A program made the translations under genes and the position numbers. A stretch of 64,000 bases of DNA from Mycolicibacterium duvalii (GTDB lineage: Bacteria; Actinomycetota; Actinomycetes; Mycobacteriales; Mycobacteriaceae): positions 4,960,001-5,024,000 of the forward strand of contig NZ_AP022563.1 of NCBI RefSeq assembly GCF_010726645.1, in the 5' to 3' direction. This document shows, one piece after another, positions 56,302 through 64,000 of the stretch. The notes under the pieces are model-generated. The model saw only the letters and a program-made list of their open reading frames with translations, searched no databases and was not told the origin of the DNA. Numbering within the stretch: position 1 is the stretch's first letter; every line of letters starts with the position of its first letter.

Positions 56302-57063
56302 GTGACCAGCCCTACCCCCGGCGGAGATCCGTTGGCGCCGTTGTTGCGGCTGCGCGGCGTCGCCGAAGCCGTCGAGGAGGCCGGCGAAGCGTTGGGCCGC
56401 GCGCACCGCCACCGGACCAACCTGCGCGGCTGGCCCAAGACCGCTGCGGAGGCCAGTTTGCGCGCGGCCCGGGCGTCGTCGGTGCTCGACGGCGGTGCGT
56501 TGCAGTTCCCGGCGGACGGTCCCGAACCGGTGCTGGCCGGCGCGTTGCGGGTGGCCGAGGCGCTCGAAGGCGGCGAGGGCGCCTTGGTGGGCGTGTGGCG
56601 GCGGGCGCCGTTGCAGGCACTCGCGCGGTTGCACTCTCTGGCCGCCGCCGACCTGGTCGACGCCGATGTGCTGGGCCGGCCCCGGGCGCACCCGGATGTG
56701 GGACCCCGCTTGGAGATGCTGGCCGCGTTGGTGACCGGTGCGACGCGGGTGCCTGCCGCGGTGCTGGCCGCCGTCGCGCACGGCGAGTTGCTGACCTTGG
56801 CCCCGTTCGGCAGCGCCGACGGCGTGGTGGCGCGGGCGGTGTCGCGGCTCGTCACGATCGCCAGCGGTCTGGATCCGCACGGCCTGGGGGTGCCCGAGGT
56901 GCACTGGATGCGCCGCTCGAATGACTATCAGGCCGCGGCCCGCGGGTTTGCCTCCGGCACTCCCGAAGGTCTGACGGCGTGGCTGGTGCTCAGCAGCGAG
57001 GGGTTGCACGCCGGGGCGCGGGAGGCGCTGTCCATCGCGCAGGAGATGGCCTCAGCGAAATAG
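56302..57063 (+). CDS. Fic-like or oxidoreductase-annotated hypothetical protein (Rv3662c-like)
   Basis: From GTG 56302 the 253-residue protein has LRGVAEAVEEAGEALGRAH and WRRAPLQALARLHSLAAADL, with the rest helical and rich in Ala and Leu. It lacks a clear signal or membrane segment. Its position between acs and the Ms1-like RNA matches Rv3662c, usually annotated hypothetical. A TSPTPGGDPLAPLL start favours the GTG. I cannot give a biochemical function. Confidence 0.65.
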   Translation: MTSPTPGGDPLAPLLRLRGVAEAVEEAGEALGRAHRHRTNLRGWPKTAAEASLRAARASSVLDGGALQFPADGPEPVLAGALRVAEALEGGEGALVGVWRRAPLQALARLHSLAAADLVDADVLGRPRAHPDVGPRLEMLAALVTGATRVPAAVLAAVAHGELLTLAPFGSADGVVARAVSRLVTIASGLDPHGLGVPEVHWMRRSNDYQAAARGFASGTPEGLTAWLVLSSEGLHAGAREALSIAQEMASAK

Positions 57064-57075
57064 CCTCAGCAAAAT

Positions 57076-57375
57076 AGAAGCGGGCGGCGTCCGAAGTACT
57101 TCGAAAAAACTTCGGCGCGCCGCCCGCCAAGCACTGGTCTCCGGTTACCAAGCGTGCGTATCGGGTTGCGTGGGTTGGCCTCGGCGCGATGCGATGCGCT
57201 TCGACGCTGACCTCACCCAAAAGGTCGTGTTCGCCGCTCGCTCTTCGCAAGTACGCAGGCCCGCAACGCTTTTACCTATTCCGCGGTATGTGCTCCGCGT
57301 GGGTTCCGGGACCCGTGCTGGGAGTCCGGGGTCGGGAGATAGAGCCTTCTCTTCCGGCTCGACCTTGGCCTCGCC
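57076..57375 (-). ncRNA. Ms1/MTS2823-type RNA that binds RNA polymerase core
   Basis: A stretch of about 300 bp between convergent genes, matching the Rv3661-Rv3662c gap where M. tuberculosis MTS2823 (Ms1 in M. smegmatis) lies, with the same orientation. It ends in a strong hairpin (GCGGGCGGC/GCCGCCCGC, 57080-57127) followed on the minus strand by TTCTATTTTG. Ms1 is about 300 nt and sequesters sigma-free RNA polymerase in stationary phase. The 5' end is estimated. Coding potential here is poor. The identification rests on synteny, size and terminator. Confidence 0.72.
57080..57127 (-). terminator. Intrinsic terminator of the Ms1-like RNA
   Basis: GCGGGCGGC (57080-57088) pairs with GCCGCCCGC (57119-57127), and inside CCGAAGT pairs with ACTTCGG. 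The minus-strand tail is TTCTATTTTG, so it ends transcripts running toward lower coordinates. Confidence 0.8.
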
Positions 57376-57401
57376 CGGCTTCCGTACAACCCTTTGTACT
57401 A

Positions 57402-57417
57402 CGTGACCGTGATCACA
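57402..57417. promoter_or_regulatory. Crp-type site upstream of the Ms1-like RNA
   Basis: CGTGACCGTGATCACA fits TGTGA-N6-TCACA except the first base (C for T). Its centre at about 57409.5 lies some 35-40 bases upstream of the estimated 5' end of the minus-strand RNA. No protein gene starts next to it, so the RNA is the only clear target. Confidence 0.55.
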
Positions 57418-57487
57418 TCAAGGGCTATTCGGTGCCCCGAGTTCGGATTGTTACGAGACAGCGGCAGCTACGTCCCGTCGGTGCTGT

Positions 57488-58354
57488 TCAGAACGCGAAC
57501 CGGCGCAGCAGCGTATAGGTCAGCGCGCCGGCAGCCAGCGCGGTGAACCCCACCGCGGCGGTGGTCGCGACGGCGGCGCCCGACGGCGCGGGGATGCGGT
57601 CGCGTAGCGACACCGGCCGCGAGAACGTGCGCACCGCCCAGCCGCGCGCGGTGGCCTCCTTGCGGAGCGCCCGGTCCGGGTTCACCACCGTGGGATGCCC
57701 GACGGCCTCGAGCATCGGGAGGTCGGTGATCGAGTCCGAATAGGCGTAGCAATGCTCGAGCGCATAACCCTCGCGGGCCGCGAGCGCGCGAATGGCCGCC
57801 GTCTTGTTCTCGCCGAAGCAGTAGAAGGCGATCTCGCCGGTGTAGCGGCCGTCTTCGACGACCATCCGGGTCGCCATGGCGTGGGTGGCGCCGAGGGCGC
57901 GCGCGATGGGGGCGACGATCTCTTCGCCGGAGGCCGACACGATCACGACGTCGCGCCCGCACAGCTTGTGGTCGGCGATCAATTCGGCGGCTTCTGCAAA
58001 CACCAGCGGGTTCACGATGTCGTGCAGGGTTTCTCCGACGATCGACCTGACCTGCTCGACGTCCCAGCCGGCGCACATGGTGGTGATGTAGGAGCGCATG
58101 CGGTCCATCTGCTCGTGGTCGGCTCCCGACATCAGGAACAGGAATTGCGCGTATGCAGACTTCAGTACGGCCCGCCGATTGATCAGACCCTGATTGAAGA
58201 AGGGTTTGCTGAAAGCCAAAGTGCTGGATTTGGCGATCACGGTTTTGTCGAGATCGAAGAAGGCTGCGGTGCGCACGGGTCGATCCGGCGGCGAACTCCC
58301 GGCGACGGGGGAATCGCTGGTCGACGGCTCGGATGCGGTCACACGGGTCAGCAT
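57488..58354 (-). CDS. HAD-family hydrolase, SerB-like (Rv3661-like)
   Basis: The protein of 288 residues has the DxDxT motif TAAFFDLDKTVIAKSS near residue 30, VIVSASGEEIVAPIARALGA (motif II), and AYSDSITDLPMLEAVG (motif IV) near 200, ending in a membrane segment (residues about 260-280). It is a phosphoserine-phosphatase-like HAD-IB enzyme, probably acting on a small phosphorylated molecule. It resembles Rv3661 closely by memory. The start is ATG 58354 or GTG 58342; both keep the motif intact. It is flanked by two ncRNA loci. Confidence 0.85.
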   Translation of the reverse strand: MLTRVTASEPSTSDSPVAGSSPPDRPVRTAAFFDLDKTVIAKSSTLAFSKPFFNQGLINRRAVLKSAYAQFLFLMSGADHEQMDRMRSYITTMCAGWDVEQVRSIVGETLHDIVNPLVFAEAAELIADHKLCGRDVVIVSASGEEIVAPIARALGATHAMATRMVVEDGRYTGEIAFYCFGENKTAAIRALAAREGYALEHCYAYSDSITDLPMLEAVGHPTVVNPDRALRKEATARGWAVRTFSRPVSLRDRIPAPSGAAVATTAAVGFTALAAGALTYTLLRRFAF

Positions 58355-58490
58355 AGGGCCGGCGGGTGTGACAGATTCCGGCAGCCTGTACAAATTGGCA
58401 GTTCACGACAGGTGTCCGCGACTGAAGTCTTTCCCAGATTTACGTCACTATTCCGCATTTCGGTCTTGCGCCCGCCCGTTGCCGCGTGTG

Positions 58491-58496
58491 TATAGT
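58491..58496 (+). promoter_or_regulatory. TATAGT -10 box for the 6C RNA
   Basis: TATAGT at 58491-58496 fits a mycobacterial SigA-type -10 (TANNNT) and is unusually AT-rich for the locus. TTGCGC at 58466-58471 is a loose -35. Transcription would begin around 58502-58503. Confidence 0.55.
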
Positions 58497-58502
58497 GGGC
58501 AT

Positions 58503-58600
58503 CACTCGGCTTATGCCGGGTGTGCATCAGCCCGACCCCCCCGGGGCTGATACACGACGACCTCCGCCTCCTCCCCCCCTGGCGGGGGTCGTCCCTTTTT
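58503..58600 (+). ncRNA. 6C RNA (B11-like)
   Basis: Two hairpins each expose a run of cytosines: ATCAGCCC/GGGCTGAT around GACCCCCC, and GACGACC/GGTCGTC with a CCCCCCC loop, followed by CCCTTTTT at 58593-58600. This is the 6C RNA pattern, and the place between the HAD gene and ssd matches the B11 RNA near Rv3660c/Rv3661. Length about 98 nt. 6C RNAs act through their C-rich loops on G-rich ribosome-binding sites. Confidence 0.85.
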
Positions 58601-58771
58601 CCGGGTAAGTTTCGCAAAGCGGATAGATCAATCGCGCCAATGTGATTGCGGAACGGCATTTTCGCCCGCCCGCGGGTGCGCAATCCTCCACAAAGCAGAG
58701 TTCATCCCCAGATTCTCCCGGCGTCGTGATCGGCGCTTTCGCCTGTGCGGCAACGCATCGACGCTGATGGT

Positions 58772-59887
58772 GTGACTGCTGGCGCACCCCATTCCCCGTC
58801 GGAGGCGATCCTCGCGCTGTGTGAGGACCAGACGCTGGCCGCCGACATCGAACGTGTGGTGGCCGCCGCCGGACTGACGCTGGTGCGCGCCGTCGAGCCG
58901 TCGAGTCGCCGCGTCTGGACGGGAGCGGCCGCAGTGTTGCTGGATCAGCCCGCGGCCGTGCGGTGCGTAGGCCGCGGGCTTCCGCGCCGTCCCCGCGTGC
59001 TGCTCGTCAGCGCGTCCGCGCCCACGCCGGCGCAGTGGGAGTCCGCGGTGGCGGTGGGCGCGCAGCAGGTGATCCAGCTGCCGACGCAGGACGGAGATCT
59101 GATGGCCGTCCTGGCAGAGGCTGCGGCCGCCGCACGCGATGCCGCGGCGCGCGGACCGGTGATCGCGGTGCTGGCGGGCCGCGGCGGCGCGGGTGCCTCG
59201 ATCTTTGCCACGGCGCTGGCGCGCGTGGCGGCCGAGGCCCTGCTCGTCGATGCCGACCCGGGTGGCGGCGGTCTGGACCTGCTGCTGGGCAGCGAGACCG
59301 AGCCGGGACTGCGGTGGACCGATCTGTCCCTGACCGGCGGACGGCTGACCTACTCCGCGCTGCGTGACGCGCTGCCGCGGCGCCATGACGTCAGCGTGCT
59401 GGCCTGCCGTCGCATGTTGGCTGGTGATCAATTCAGCAACGACATCAGCGCCCCGGCACTGGAATCGGTCATCGACGCCGGCAGCCGTGCCGGCGTCACG
59501 GTGATCTGCGATGTGGCCCGACAATCCAATGCGGTGACCGACACCGCGCTCGCGCTGGCGGATCTGGTGGCGATGGTCACGCCCGCCGATGTGCGGTCAA
59601 GTGCTTCGGCGGCGGCGACGGCGCAGTGGGTGGCCGCAGCCAACCCGAACACCGGGCTGGTGGTCCGGGGCCCTGCACCGAGTGGCCTGCGCCCGGTCGA
59701 CGTGGCGCGCATCGTCGGGTTGCCGGTGCTCGCGGCCATGCGGCCGGAACCGAGAATCGACCCGATGCTCGAACGGGGCGGGCTGCGGCTGCGGCGGCGC
59801 AGTCCACTCGGCGCGGCGGCCCGCACCGTGCTCGAGGTGCTGCGGGAGAACCCGCATCTGGAGCGGCTGCCCGAGGCCGCGGCGTGA
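58772..59887 (+). CDS. ssd: Septum site-determining protein Ssd (MinD/CpaE-like)
   Basis: The 371-residue protein has a receiver-like N-terminal region and a deviant P-loop ATPase domain: IAVLAGRGGAGASIFATALA near residue 130, LLVDADPGGGGLDLLLGSE near 159, VTVICDVARQSNAVTD. The Lys of the P-loop is absent (GRGGAGAS), a feature also seen in CpaE-type proteins at pilus operons. M. tuberculosis Ssd (Rv3660c) affects septum formation. The stop overlaps tadA by three to four bases. GTG 58772 is preferred because the upstream residues are not conserved; GTG 58745 is possible. Confidence 0.85.
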   Translation: MTAGAPHSPSEAILALCEDQTLAADIERVVAAAGLTLVRAVEPSSRRVWTGAAAVLLDQPAAVRCVGRGLPRRPRVLLVSASAPTPAQWESAVAVGAQQVIQLPTQDGDLMAVLAEAAAAARDAAARGPVIAVLAGRGGAGASIFATALARVAAEALLVDADPGGGGLDLLLGSETEPGLRWTDLSLTGGRLTYSALRDALPRRHDVSVLACRRMLAGDQFSNDISAPALESVIDAGSRAGVTVICDVARQSNAVTDTALALADLVAMVTPADVRSSASAAATAQWVAAANPNTGLVVRGPAPSGLRPVDVARIVGLPVLAAMRPEPRIDPMLERGGLRLRRRSPLGAAARTVLEVLRENPHLERLPEAAA

Positions 59888-61059
59888 CGGGCCCGCTGAT
59901 CGAGCGGGTGCGCGAGCGGCTCGCCGCCGAGGGCGCCCCGTTGCGCCCCAGCGTCGTCGCCGCGGCGATCCGCGCCGAGTCCGGAGGAGTGCTCGGCGAT
60001 ACCGAGGTGTTGAGCAGCCTCCGGGAACTGCAGACCGAACTCGTCGGCGCCGGCGTGCTGGAACCCCTGCTGTGCGCCCCGGGCACCACCGACGTGCTGG
60101 TGACCGCGCCCGATGCGGTCTGGGTGGACGACGGGACCGGGCTGCGCCGCACTTCTGTGCGGTTCGCCGACGAGGCCGCGGTGCGTCGCCTCGCCCAGCG
60201 CTTGGCGCTGGCTGCCGGGCGCCGGCTCGACGAGGCGCAACCCTGGGTGGACGGCCACCACACCACCCTCGCCGTCCCGTCCGGAGGGCCCCTGACGGTA
60301 CGGCTGCACGCGGTACTGCCGCCGATCGCGGCGGCCGGCACATGCGTGTCGCTGCGCGTACTGCGGCCGGCCACCCAAGACCTCGACGCACTCCGCCGCG
60401 CCGGTGCCATCGCCGACGACGCTGCGCGGCTGCTGGCCGCGATCATCGCAGCGCGGCTGGCCTTCGTGGTGTCCGGCGGCACCGGTGCCGGTAAGACGAC
60501 GCTGCTGGCGGCGTTGCTCGGCGCGGTGCCCGACAGCGAGCGCATCGTCTGTGTGGAGGACGCCGCCGAACTGGCACCGCGACATCCTCACCTGGTCAAC
60601 CTCGTCGCGCGCGCCGCCAACGTCGAGGGTGTCGGCGAGGTGACCGTGCGCGACCTGGTCAGACAGGCACTGCGGATGCGTCCGGACCGGATCGTGATCG
60701 GCGAAGTGCGGGGCGCAGAGGTCGTCGACCTGCTCGCGGCGTTGAACACGGGCCACGACGGCGGTGCCGGGACCGTGCACGCCAACAGTCCCGCCGAACT
60801 GCCCGCCCGCTTCGAGGCCCTGGCTGCATTGGGCGGGCTGGGCCGGGCCGCACTGCACAGTCAACTGGCCGCGGCCATCCAAGTCGTGTTGCACGTGACG
60901 CGGGACGGCTCGGGACGGCGCCGGCTCGGCGAGATCGGACTGGTGCGGCGCGATGCCGAGGGCGTGGTGGGCGTGCTGCCCTGCTGGCGGGCGGAAACCG
61001 GCCTCGCGGGTGGCGCCGAGGAACTGCATCGGCTGTTGCGGTCGCGAGGCTGCGCGTGA
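59884..61059 (+). CDS. tadA: TadA-type secretion ATPase
   Basis: The 391-residue protein has Walker [21 protein letters not shown] near residue 200, an Asp box [17 protein letters not shown], a Walker B segment ([18 protein letters not shown]) and a His box [17 protein letters not shown]. It is the energy source for a Tad/Flp-type pilus at the inner membrane. The GTG start at 59884 overlaps the ssd stop. It corresponds to Rv3659c by memory. Confidence 0.92.
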   Translation: MTGPLIERVRERLAAEGAPLRPSVVAAAIRAESGGVLGDTEVLSSLRELQTELVGAGVLEPLLCAPGTTDVLVTAPDAVWVDDGTGLRRTSVRFADEAAVRRLAQRLALAAGRRLDEAQPWVDGHHTTLAVPSGGPLTVRLHAVLPPIAAAGTCVSLRVLRPATQDLDALRRAGAIADDAARLLAAIIAARLAFVVSGGTGAGKTTLLAALLGAVPDSERIVCVEDAAELAPRHPHLVNLVARAANVEGVGEVTVRDLVRQALRMRPDRIVIGEVRGAEVVDLLAALNTGHDGGAGTVHANSPAELPARFEALAALGGLGRAALHSQLAAAIQVVLHVTRDGSGRRRLGEIGLVRRDAEGVVGVLPCWRAETGLAGGAEELHRLLRSRGCA

Positions 61060-61835
61060 CCGCCGCAGCGCTGGTACTGGCGCTGGCGGTGCTGACCGCC
61101 CCGGGGCCGCGGCGCGGGTGGGCGTGCGCCCCGGCGACGGGGGCTCGGGTGGGGGTGCCGATGCGAGCGCTCGCGGCGCTGGGCTGCGCCGTGCCGGCTC
61201 TGTGGTTGCCGTGGCCGGCAGTCGCTGCCGCCGCGGCGCTGACCATCACGCTGCTGGTGCGCCGCCGGCGGCGCCGACGGGCGCGCGACCGCACGCACGA
61301 GGCCGAGGTCCTGCAGGGAGCGCTCGACGTTCTGGTCGGGGAACTGCGAATCGGTGCGCACCCCGTGGCGGCGCTGACCGTGGCCGCGCGCGAGTCCCGC
61401 GGACCGGTGGCCGAGGCGCTGAGCGCCGTGGCGGCGCGCGCTCGGCTCGGCGCCGACGTGGCAGCCGGGATACGCGGCGAGGGTGCGCGCACGACCTCGC
61501 CCGGCCACTGGGAACGGCTCGCAGTGTGTTGGCAGCTGGCGCACACGCACGGGCTGGCGATCGCCACCCTGCTCGCGGCCGCGCAACGCGACATCACCGA
61601 GCGGGAGCGGTTCCGTGGCAGCGTGGAAGCCGGGATGGCGGGGGCCCGGGCCACCGCGGTCATCCTGGCCGGGCTGCCGGTCCTGGGAGTGCTACTCGGC
61701 CACGCCATCGGCGCCGAACCCTTGCGTTTTCTGCTGTCCGAGCCCGCCGGCGGCTGGCTGCTACTCCTCGGCGCCACGCTGATCTGCGCTGGGCTGCTGT
61801 GGTCGGACCACATCACCGCCGGAGCACTGTCGTGA
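61056..61835 (+). CDS. tadB: TadB-like membrane protein
   Basis: The 259-residue protein has N-terminal helices (residues about 5-60), a central T2SSF-like domain (VLQGALDVLVGELRIGAHPV) and C-terminal membrane helices near residues 195-250. It forms the platform of the Tad pilus with TadC. GTG 61056 overlaps the tadA stop by four bases, and the next gene overlaps by four bases. By memory Rv3658c. Confidence 0.82.
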   Translation: MTAAALVLALAVLTAPGPRRGWACAPATGARVGVPMRALAALGCAVPALWLPWPAVAAAAALTITLLVRRRRRRRARDRTHEAEVLQGALDVLVGELRIGAHPVAALTVAARESRGPVAEALSAVAARARLGADVAAGIRGEGARTTSPGHWERLAVCWQLAHTHGLAIATLLAAAQRDITERERFRGSVEAGMAGARATAVILAGLPVLGVLLGHAIGAEPLRFLLSEPAGGWLLLLGATLICAGLLWSDHITAGALS

Positions 61836-62404
61836 GCTGGGCCGCGGTCCTGCTCGCGACCGCGCTGCTGCTCGACGCGTCAGGCGGCCGGATGCGCAGG
61901 GCCGAACCCCCGAGCCGGCCGCGCGACGACCGTGCCGGCGGTCGGGACGACGATCCCTTGGCAGTGGCCTCCACGCTCGACGTGCTCTCGGCCTGTCTTC
62001 GCTCCGGGATGGCGGTGTCGACGGCGGCATCCGCGGTGGCCGCCACGGCGCCGACCGCGATGGCGGCGCTGCTGCGCCGCGCCGCCGACCTGCTCGCGCT
62101 CGGCGCCGACCCCGCCCAGGCGTGGGAGAGCCGTGTCGGCTCGGGTTCGGCACACCTCGACGCGTTCCTGCGCATGGCCCGGCGCTCCGCGGCATCGGGT
62201 GCCGCGCTGGCACGCGGCGTCGAGGACCTCGCCACGCAGTTGCGGGCGGAGGCCGGCGACGCCGCCGGCGCGCGCGCCGAACGCGCGTCGGTGTTGATCG
62301 CCGGACCGCTGGGGCTGTGCTACCTGCCCGCATTTCTCTGTCTGGGCATCGTGCCGGTCATCGTCGGTTTGGCCGGCGAAGTCCTGCAAACGGGACTGAT
62401 TTGA
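61832..62404 (+). CDS. tadC: TadC-like membrane protein
   Basis: The 190-residue protein has an N-terminal helix (SWAAVLLATALLLDAS), a T2SSF-like helical part (ASTLDVLSACLRSGMAVSTA), and a C-terminal membrane pair ending GIVPVIVGLAGEVLQTG. It is shorter than typical TadC, as in other mycobacteria (Rv3657c). The GTG at 61832 is coupled to tadB. It completes the inner-membrane platform. Confidence 0.82.
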   Translation: MSWAAVLLATALLLDASGGRMRRAEPPSRPRDDRAGGRDDDPLAVASTLDVLSACLRSGMAVSTAASAVAATAPTAMAALLRRAADLLALGADPAQAWESRVGSGSAHLDAFLRMARRSAASGAALARGVEDLATQLRAEAGDAAGARAERASVLIAGPLGLCYLPAFLCLGIVPVIVGLAGEVLQTGLI

Positions 62405-62429
62405 CAACTCATGAAAGGAAACCGGAGCA

Positions 62430-62630
62430 ATGAGGCAACATCTGCGAGAGCTGCGGGCGCGCATGATCGTGCTGGCCGTGGACGACGACGGCATGTCGAC
62501 CGTCGAGTACGCCATCGGCACCATCGCTGCCGCGGCGTTCGGCGCGATCCTGTACACGGTCGTCACCGGCGATTCCATCGTCGGGGCCTTGACCGACATC
62601 ATCAGCCGGGCGTTGACGACCAACGTCTGA
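62430..62630 (+). CDS. DUF4244/Flp-type pilin-like protein
   Basis: The 66-residue protein starts with a basic leader (RQHLRELRARMIVLAVDDD) and then GMSTVEYAIGTIAAAAFGAI, the Flp/DUF4244 pilin motif in which cleavage would fall after Gly and Glu+5 is conserved, followed by a membrane helix. It would be processed by a prepilin peptidase not seen here. GGAAACCGGAG lies upstream of ATG 62430. By memory Rv3656c. Confidence 0.88.
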   Translation: MRQHLRELRARMIVLAVDDDGMSTVEYAIGTIAAAAFGAILYTVVTGDSIVGALTDIISRALTTNV

Positions 62631-62956
62631 CCGGTGAGTCCGGGGGCGTCACGATCGAGGCCGCGTTCGCGGTGCTGTCGCTGGTGGCGGTACTGGCCGT
62701 ATGTCTGGCCGGGCTCACCGCGCTGTCGATGCAGCTGCGGTGTATCGACGCCGCCAGGGAGGCCGCGCGGCTGGCGGCGCGCGGAGACGACGCCGCCGCC
62801 ACCGAGACGGCCCGCCAGATCGCGCCCACAGGCGCCCGCGTGCAGGTGCGACGCGCGGGCGACTTCGTGGTGGCGACCGCCTCGGCGACGTCGCCGCTGC
62901 TGCCGGGCATCCCGATCGGGGCGCGCAGCGTCTCGGCGGTGGAGCCGGACGGCTGA
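62627..62956 (+). CDS. TadE-like pseudopilin
   Basis: The protein begins near GESGGVTIEAAFAVLSLVAV, a pilin-like N-terminus with the conserved Glu and a membrane helix, and continues with AAREAARLAARGDDAAATET and the TadE tail. No ATG, GTG or TTG occurs in frame between the preceding stop region and this motif. CTG 62627, overlapping the pilin stop by four bases, is the only near-cognate start. The product would be 109 residues. It resembles Rv3655c in position and motif. Confidence 0.7.
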   Translation: MTGESGGVTIEAAFAVLSLVAVLAVCLAGLTALSMQLRCIDAAREAARLAARGDDAAATETARQIAPTGARVQVRRAGDFVVATASATSPLLPGIPIGARSVSAVEPDG

Positions 62957-62990
62957 CGACCGCGGCGCGGCCAGCATCGTCGCTGCGGCG

Positions 62991-63287
62991 ATGATCGCCG
63001 CGCTGACCGCGGTCACCGGCGCGGGCGCACATCTGGGAGCAGCCATGGTCGCGCGCCACCGCGCGCAGGCCGCCGCCGACCTGGCTGCGTTCAGCGCGGC
63101 AGTGTGGCTGGCCTCGGGCCCGGATGCGGCCTGCGCGATGGCCCGCAGGATCGCCGATGCGTCGGGTGCCGCCGTGGAGGACTGCCGGACCGAGGACCTC
63201 GACGTCACGGTGCGCGTGGCGGTGCCGGTGGGGCTGGCGTGGTCGCCCGGGCCCGCGCGGGCGGTGGCCCGGGCCGGGCCGGCGTGA
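62991..63287 (+). CDS. TadE-like membrane protein (Rv3654c-like)
   Basis: ATG 62991 starts a 98-residue protein beginning MIAALTAVTGAGAHLGAAMV, with the following ARHRAQAAADLAAFSAAVWL, typical of helicase/Tad-neighbourhood TadE-like proteins. The frame is open upstream (DDRGAASIVAAA) but has no usual start codon until 62634, so a longer protein with a non-standard start is possible. It ends the Tad cluster. A GTG-less gap of 34 bases separates it from TadE. Confidence 0.65.
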   Translation: MIAALTAVTGAGAHLGAAMVARHRAQAAADLAAFSAAVWLASGPDAACAMARRIADASGAAVEDCRTEDLDVTVRVAVPVGLAWSPGPARAVARAGPA

Positions 63288-63331
63288 GGGCCGGCCGGAG
63301 GGTTTACGCCGGGGTAAGTCAGGCTACGCAG

Positions 63332-64000
63332 ATGACCATGTCCGGCCCTGACGTGCTTGCCGGCCGCTACGAACTGGGCGGTGTGCTCGGCCGCGGCGGC
63401 ATGGCCGAGGTCCGGGAGGCGTTCGACACCCTGCTGCACCGCCCGGTGGCGGTCAAGATGCTGCATCCCGGCCTCGACGACACCGCGGACAATCGGCGCC
63501 GGTTCGAGCAGGAAGCCCGCTCAGCGGCCGGCCTCGAGCACCCGAACATCGTCGCGGTGCACGACTTCGGCGAGCACGACGGCAGCCCGTTCATCGTGAT
63601 GGAGCGTCTGCCCGGCGACACCGTCGCCGACGAGCTGGCTCGCGGTCCGATGCCGGTCGCGCAGGTCCGCTCGATGCTCGACGACGTGCTGGGGGCGCTG
63701 AGCGTCGCCCACCGTGCGGGCGTGCTGCACCGCGACGTCAAACCGGGCAACATCCTGGTGTCGGCGACCAGGGACAGCGTCAAGGTGGGGGACTTCGGAA
63801 TCGCCAAGACCGCCGACTGCGCGGCCACCAGGACCGGGCAGATCATCGGGACCATGTGCTACATGAGCCCCGAGCGGCTGGCCGGCGCGCCTGCCTCTGT
63901 CGCCGACGACCTGTATGCCGTCGGCGTCATCGGTTACGAGGCGGTGCTGGGCCGGCGGGCATTCCCACAGGACAACCCCGCTGCGGTGGCCCACGCCATC
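63332..64000 (+). CDS. Serine/threonine protein kinase, N-terminal part (gene runs off the window)
   Basis: The frame from ATG 63332 (or ATG 63338) encodes a Hanks-type kinase. Motifs: YELGGVLGRGGMAEVREAF (glycine loop), VAVKMLHPGLDD (Lys), VLHRDVKPGNILV (catalytic loop), VKVGDFGIAKT (DFG), MCYMSPERLAG (APE). At least 223 residues are visible without an end. It is probably a transmembrane or soluble PknX-type kinase of mycobacteria. The name cannot be given from this part. Confidence 0.9.
   Translation, partial: MTMSGPDVLAGRYELGGVLGRGGMAEVREAFDTLLHRPVAVKMLHPGLDDTADNRRRFEQEARSAAGLEHPNIVAVHDFGEHDGSPFIVMERLPGDTVADELARGPMPVAQVRSMLDDVLGALSVAHRAGVLHRDVKPGNILVSATRDSVKVGDFGIAKTADCAATRTGQIIGTMCYMSPERLAGAPASVADDLYAVGVIGYEAVLGRRAFPQDNPAAVAHAI

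Noticed and set aside
62634-63287. One 217-aa frame across TadE and the TadE-like gene
   Set aside because: Its first half is antiphase to TadE; only the segment from about 62991 shows TadE-like character.

Overview
The window looks like a high-GC chromosome segment from a non-tuberculous, probably fast-growing, mycobacterium (Mycolicibacterium type). Many genes recall, in order and length, the M. tuberculosis block Rv3695 down to Rv3654c (moxR2, ponA2, whiB4, crp, nth, marP, ephE, acs, a Tad pilus operon). That comparison is from memory, since no search was run. GTG starts and 4-base stop/start overlaps are common.

Layout. 1-2.6 kb: a PadR regulator cut by the window edge, a carotenoid oxygenase and an RDD membrane protein. 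2.7-9.0 kb: SpoIIM and a MoxR/DUF58/DUF4350/DUF4129 operon. 9.0-11.5 kb: an F420-dependent oxidoreductase, a small acidic protein and TerC. 11.5-14.0 kb: a sulfane-sulfur (persulfide) module with three matching 16-bp operators, a small zinc-ribbon protein, a TauE exporter and a CstB-like metallo-beta-lactamase/rhodanese fusion. 14.0-19.4 kb: a PAP2 phosphatase and a set consisting of an L,D-transpeptidase (frameshifted here), a DsbA-like protein, CcdA, BlaI and an M56 peptidase, with large perfect palindromes as likely BlaI operators. 19.4-20.5 kb: an MFS transporter.

20.67-37.98 kb is an integrated element of about 17.3 kb in a tRNA-Pro gene, bounded by 49-bp repeats. It has a tyrosine integrase, an excisionase-like protein, an ATPase and small hypothetical genes, but no recognisable conjugation or capsid genes. 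Its cargo is (i) an anti-phage dCTP-deaminase-type protein with a coupled 55-aa ORF, (ii) a three-gene ubiquitin-like conjugation operon (ubiquitin-like protein, ThiF/E1, DUF6527), (iii) a HigB toxin with a HigA antitoxin fused to an ImmA/IrrE peptidase, and (iv) an MmpL transporter with DUF6188, a hot-dog thioesterase and two TetR regulators. This is the least ordinary part of the window and reads as a mobile defence island.

38-64 kb returns to core chromosome: cds1-like PLP lyase, metallophosphoesterase, ponA2, whiB4, the bagAB-like ATPase pair, RidA, crp, nth, a thioredoxin-like protein, NUDIX, marP, ephE, a serine protease, acs, two structured RNAs (Ms1/MTS2823-like and 6C/B11), ssd, tadA-B-C, a Flp-type pilin, TadE proteins, and a serine/threonine kinase cut by the window end. 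The dipeptide-permease genes I remember beside acs in M. tuberculosis are absent.
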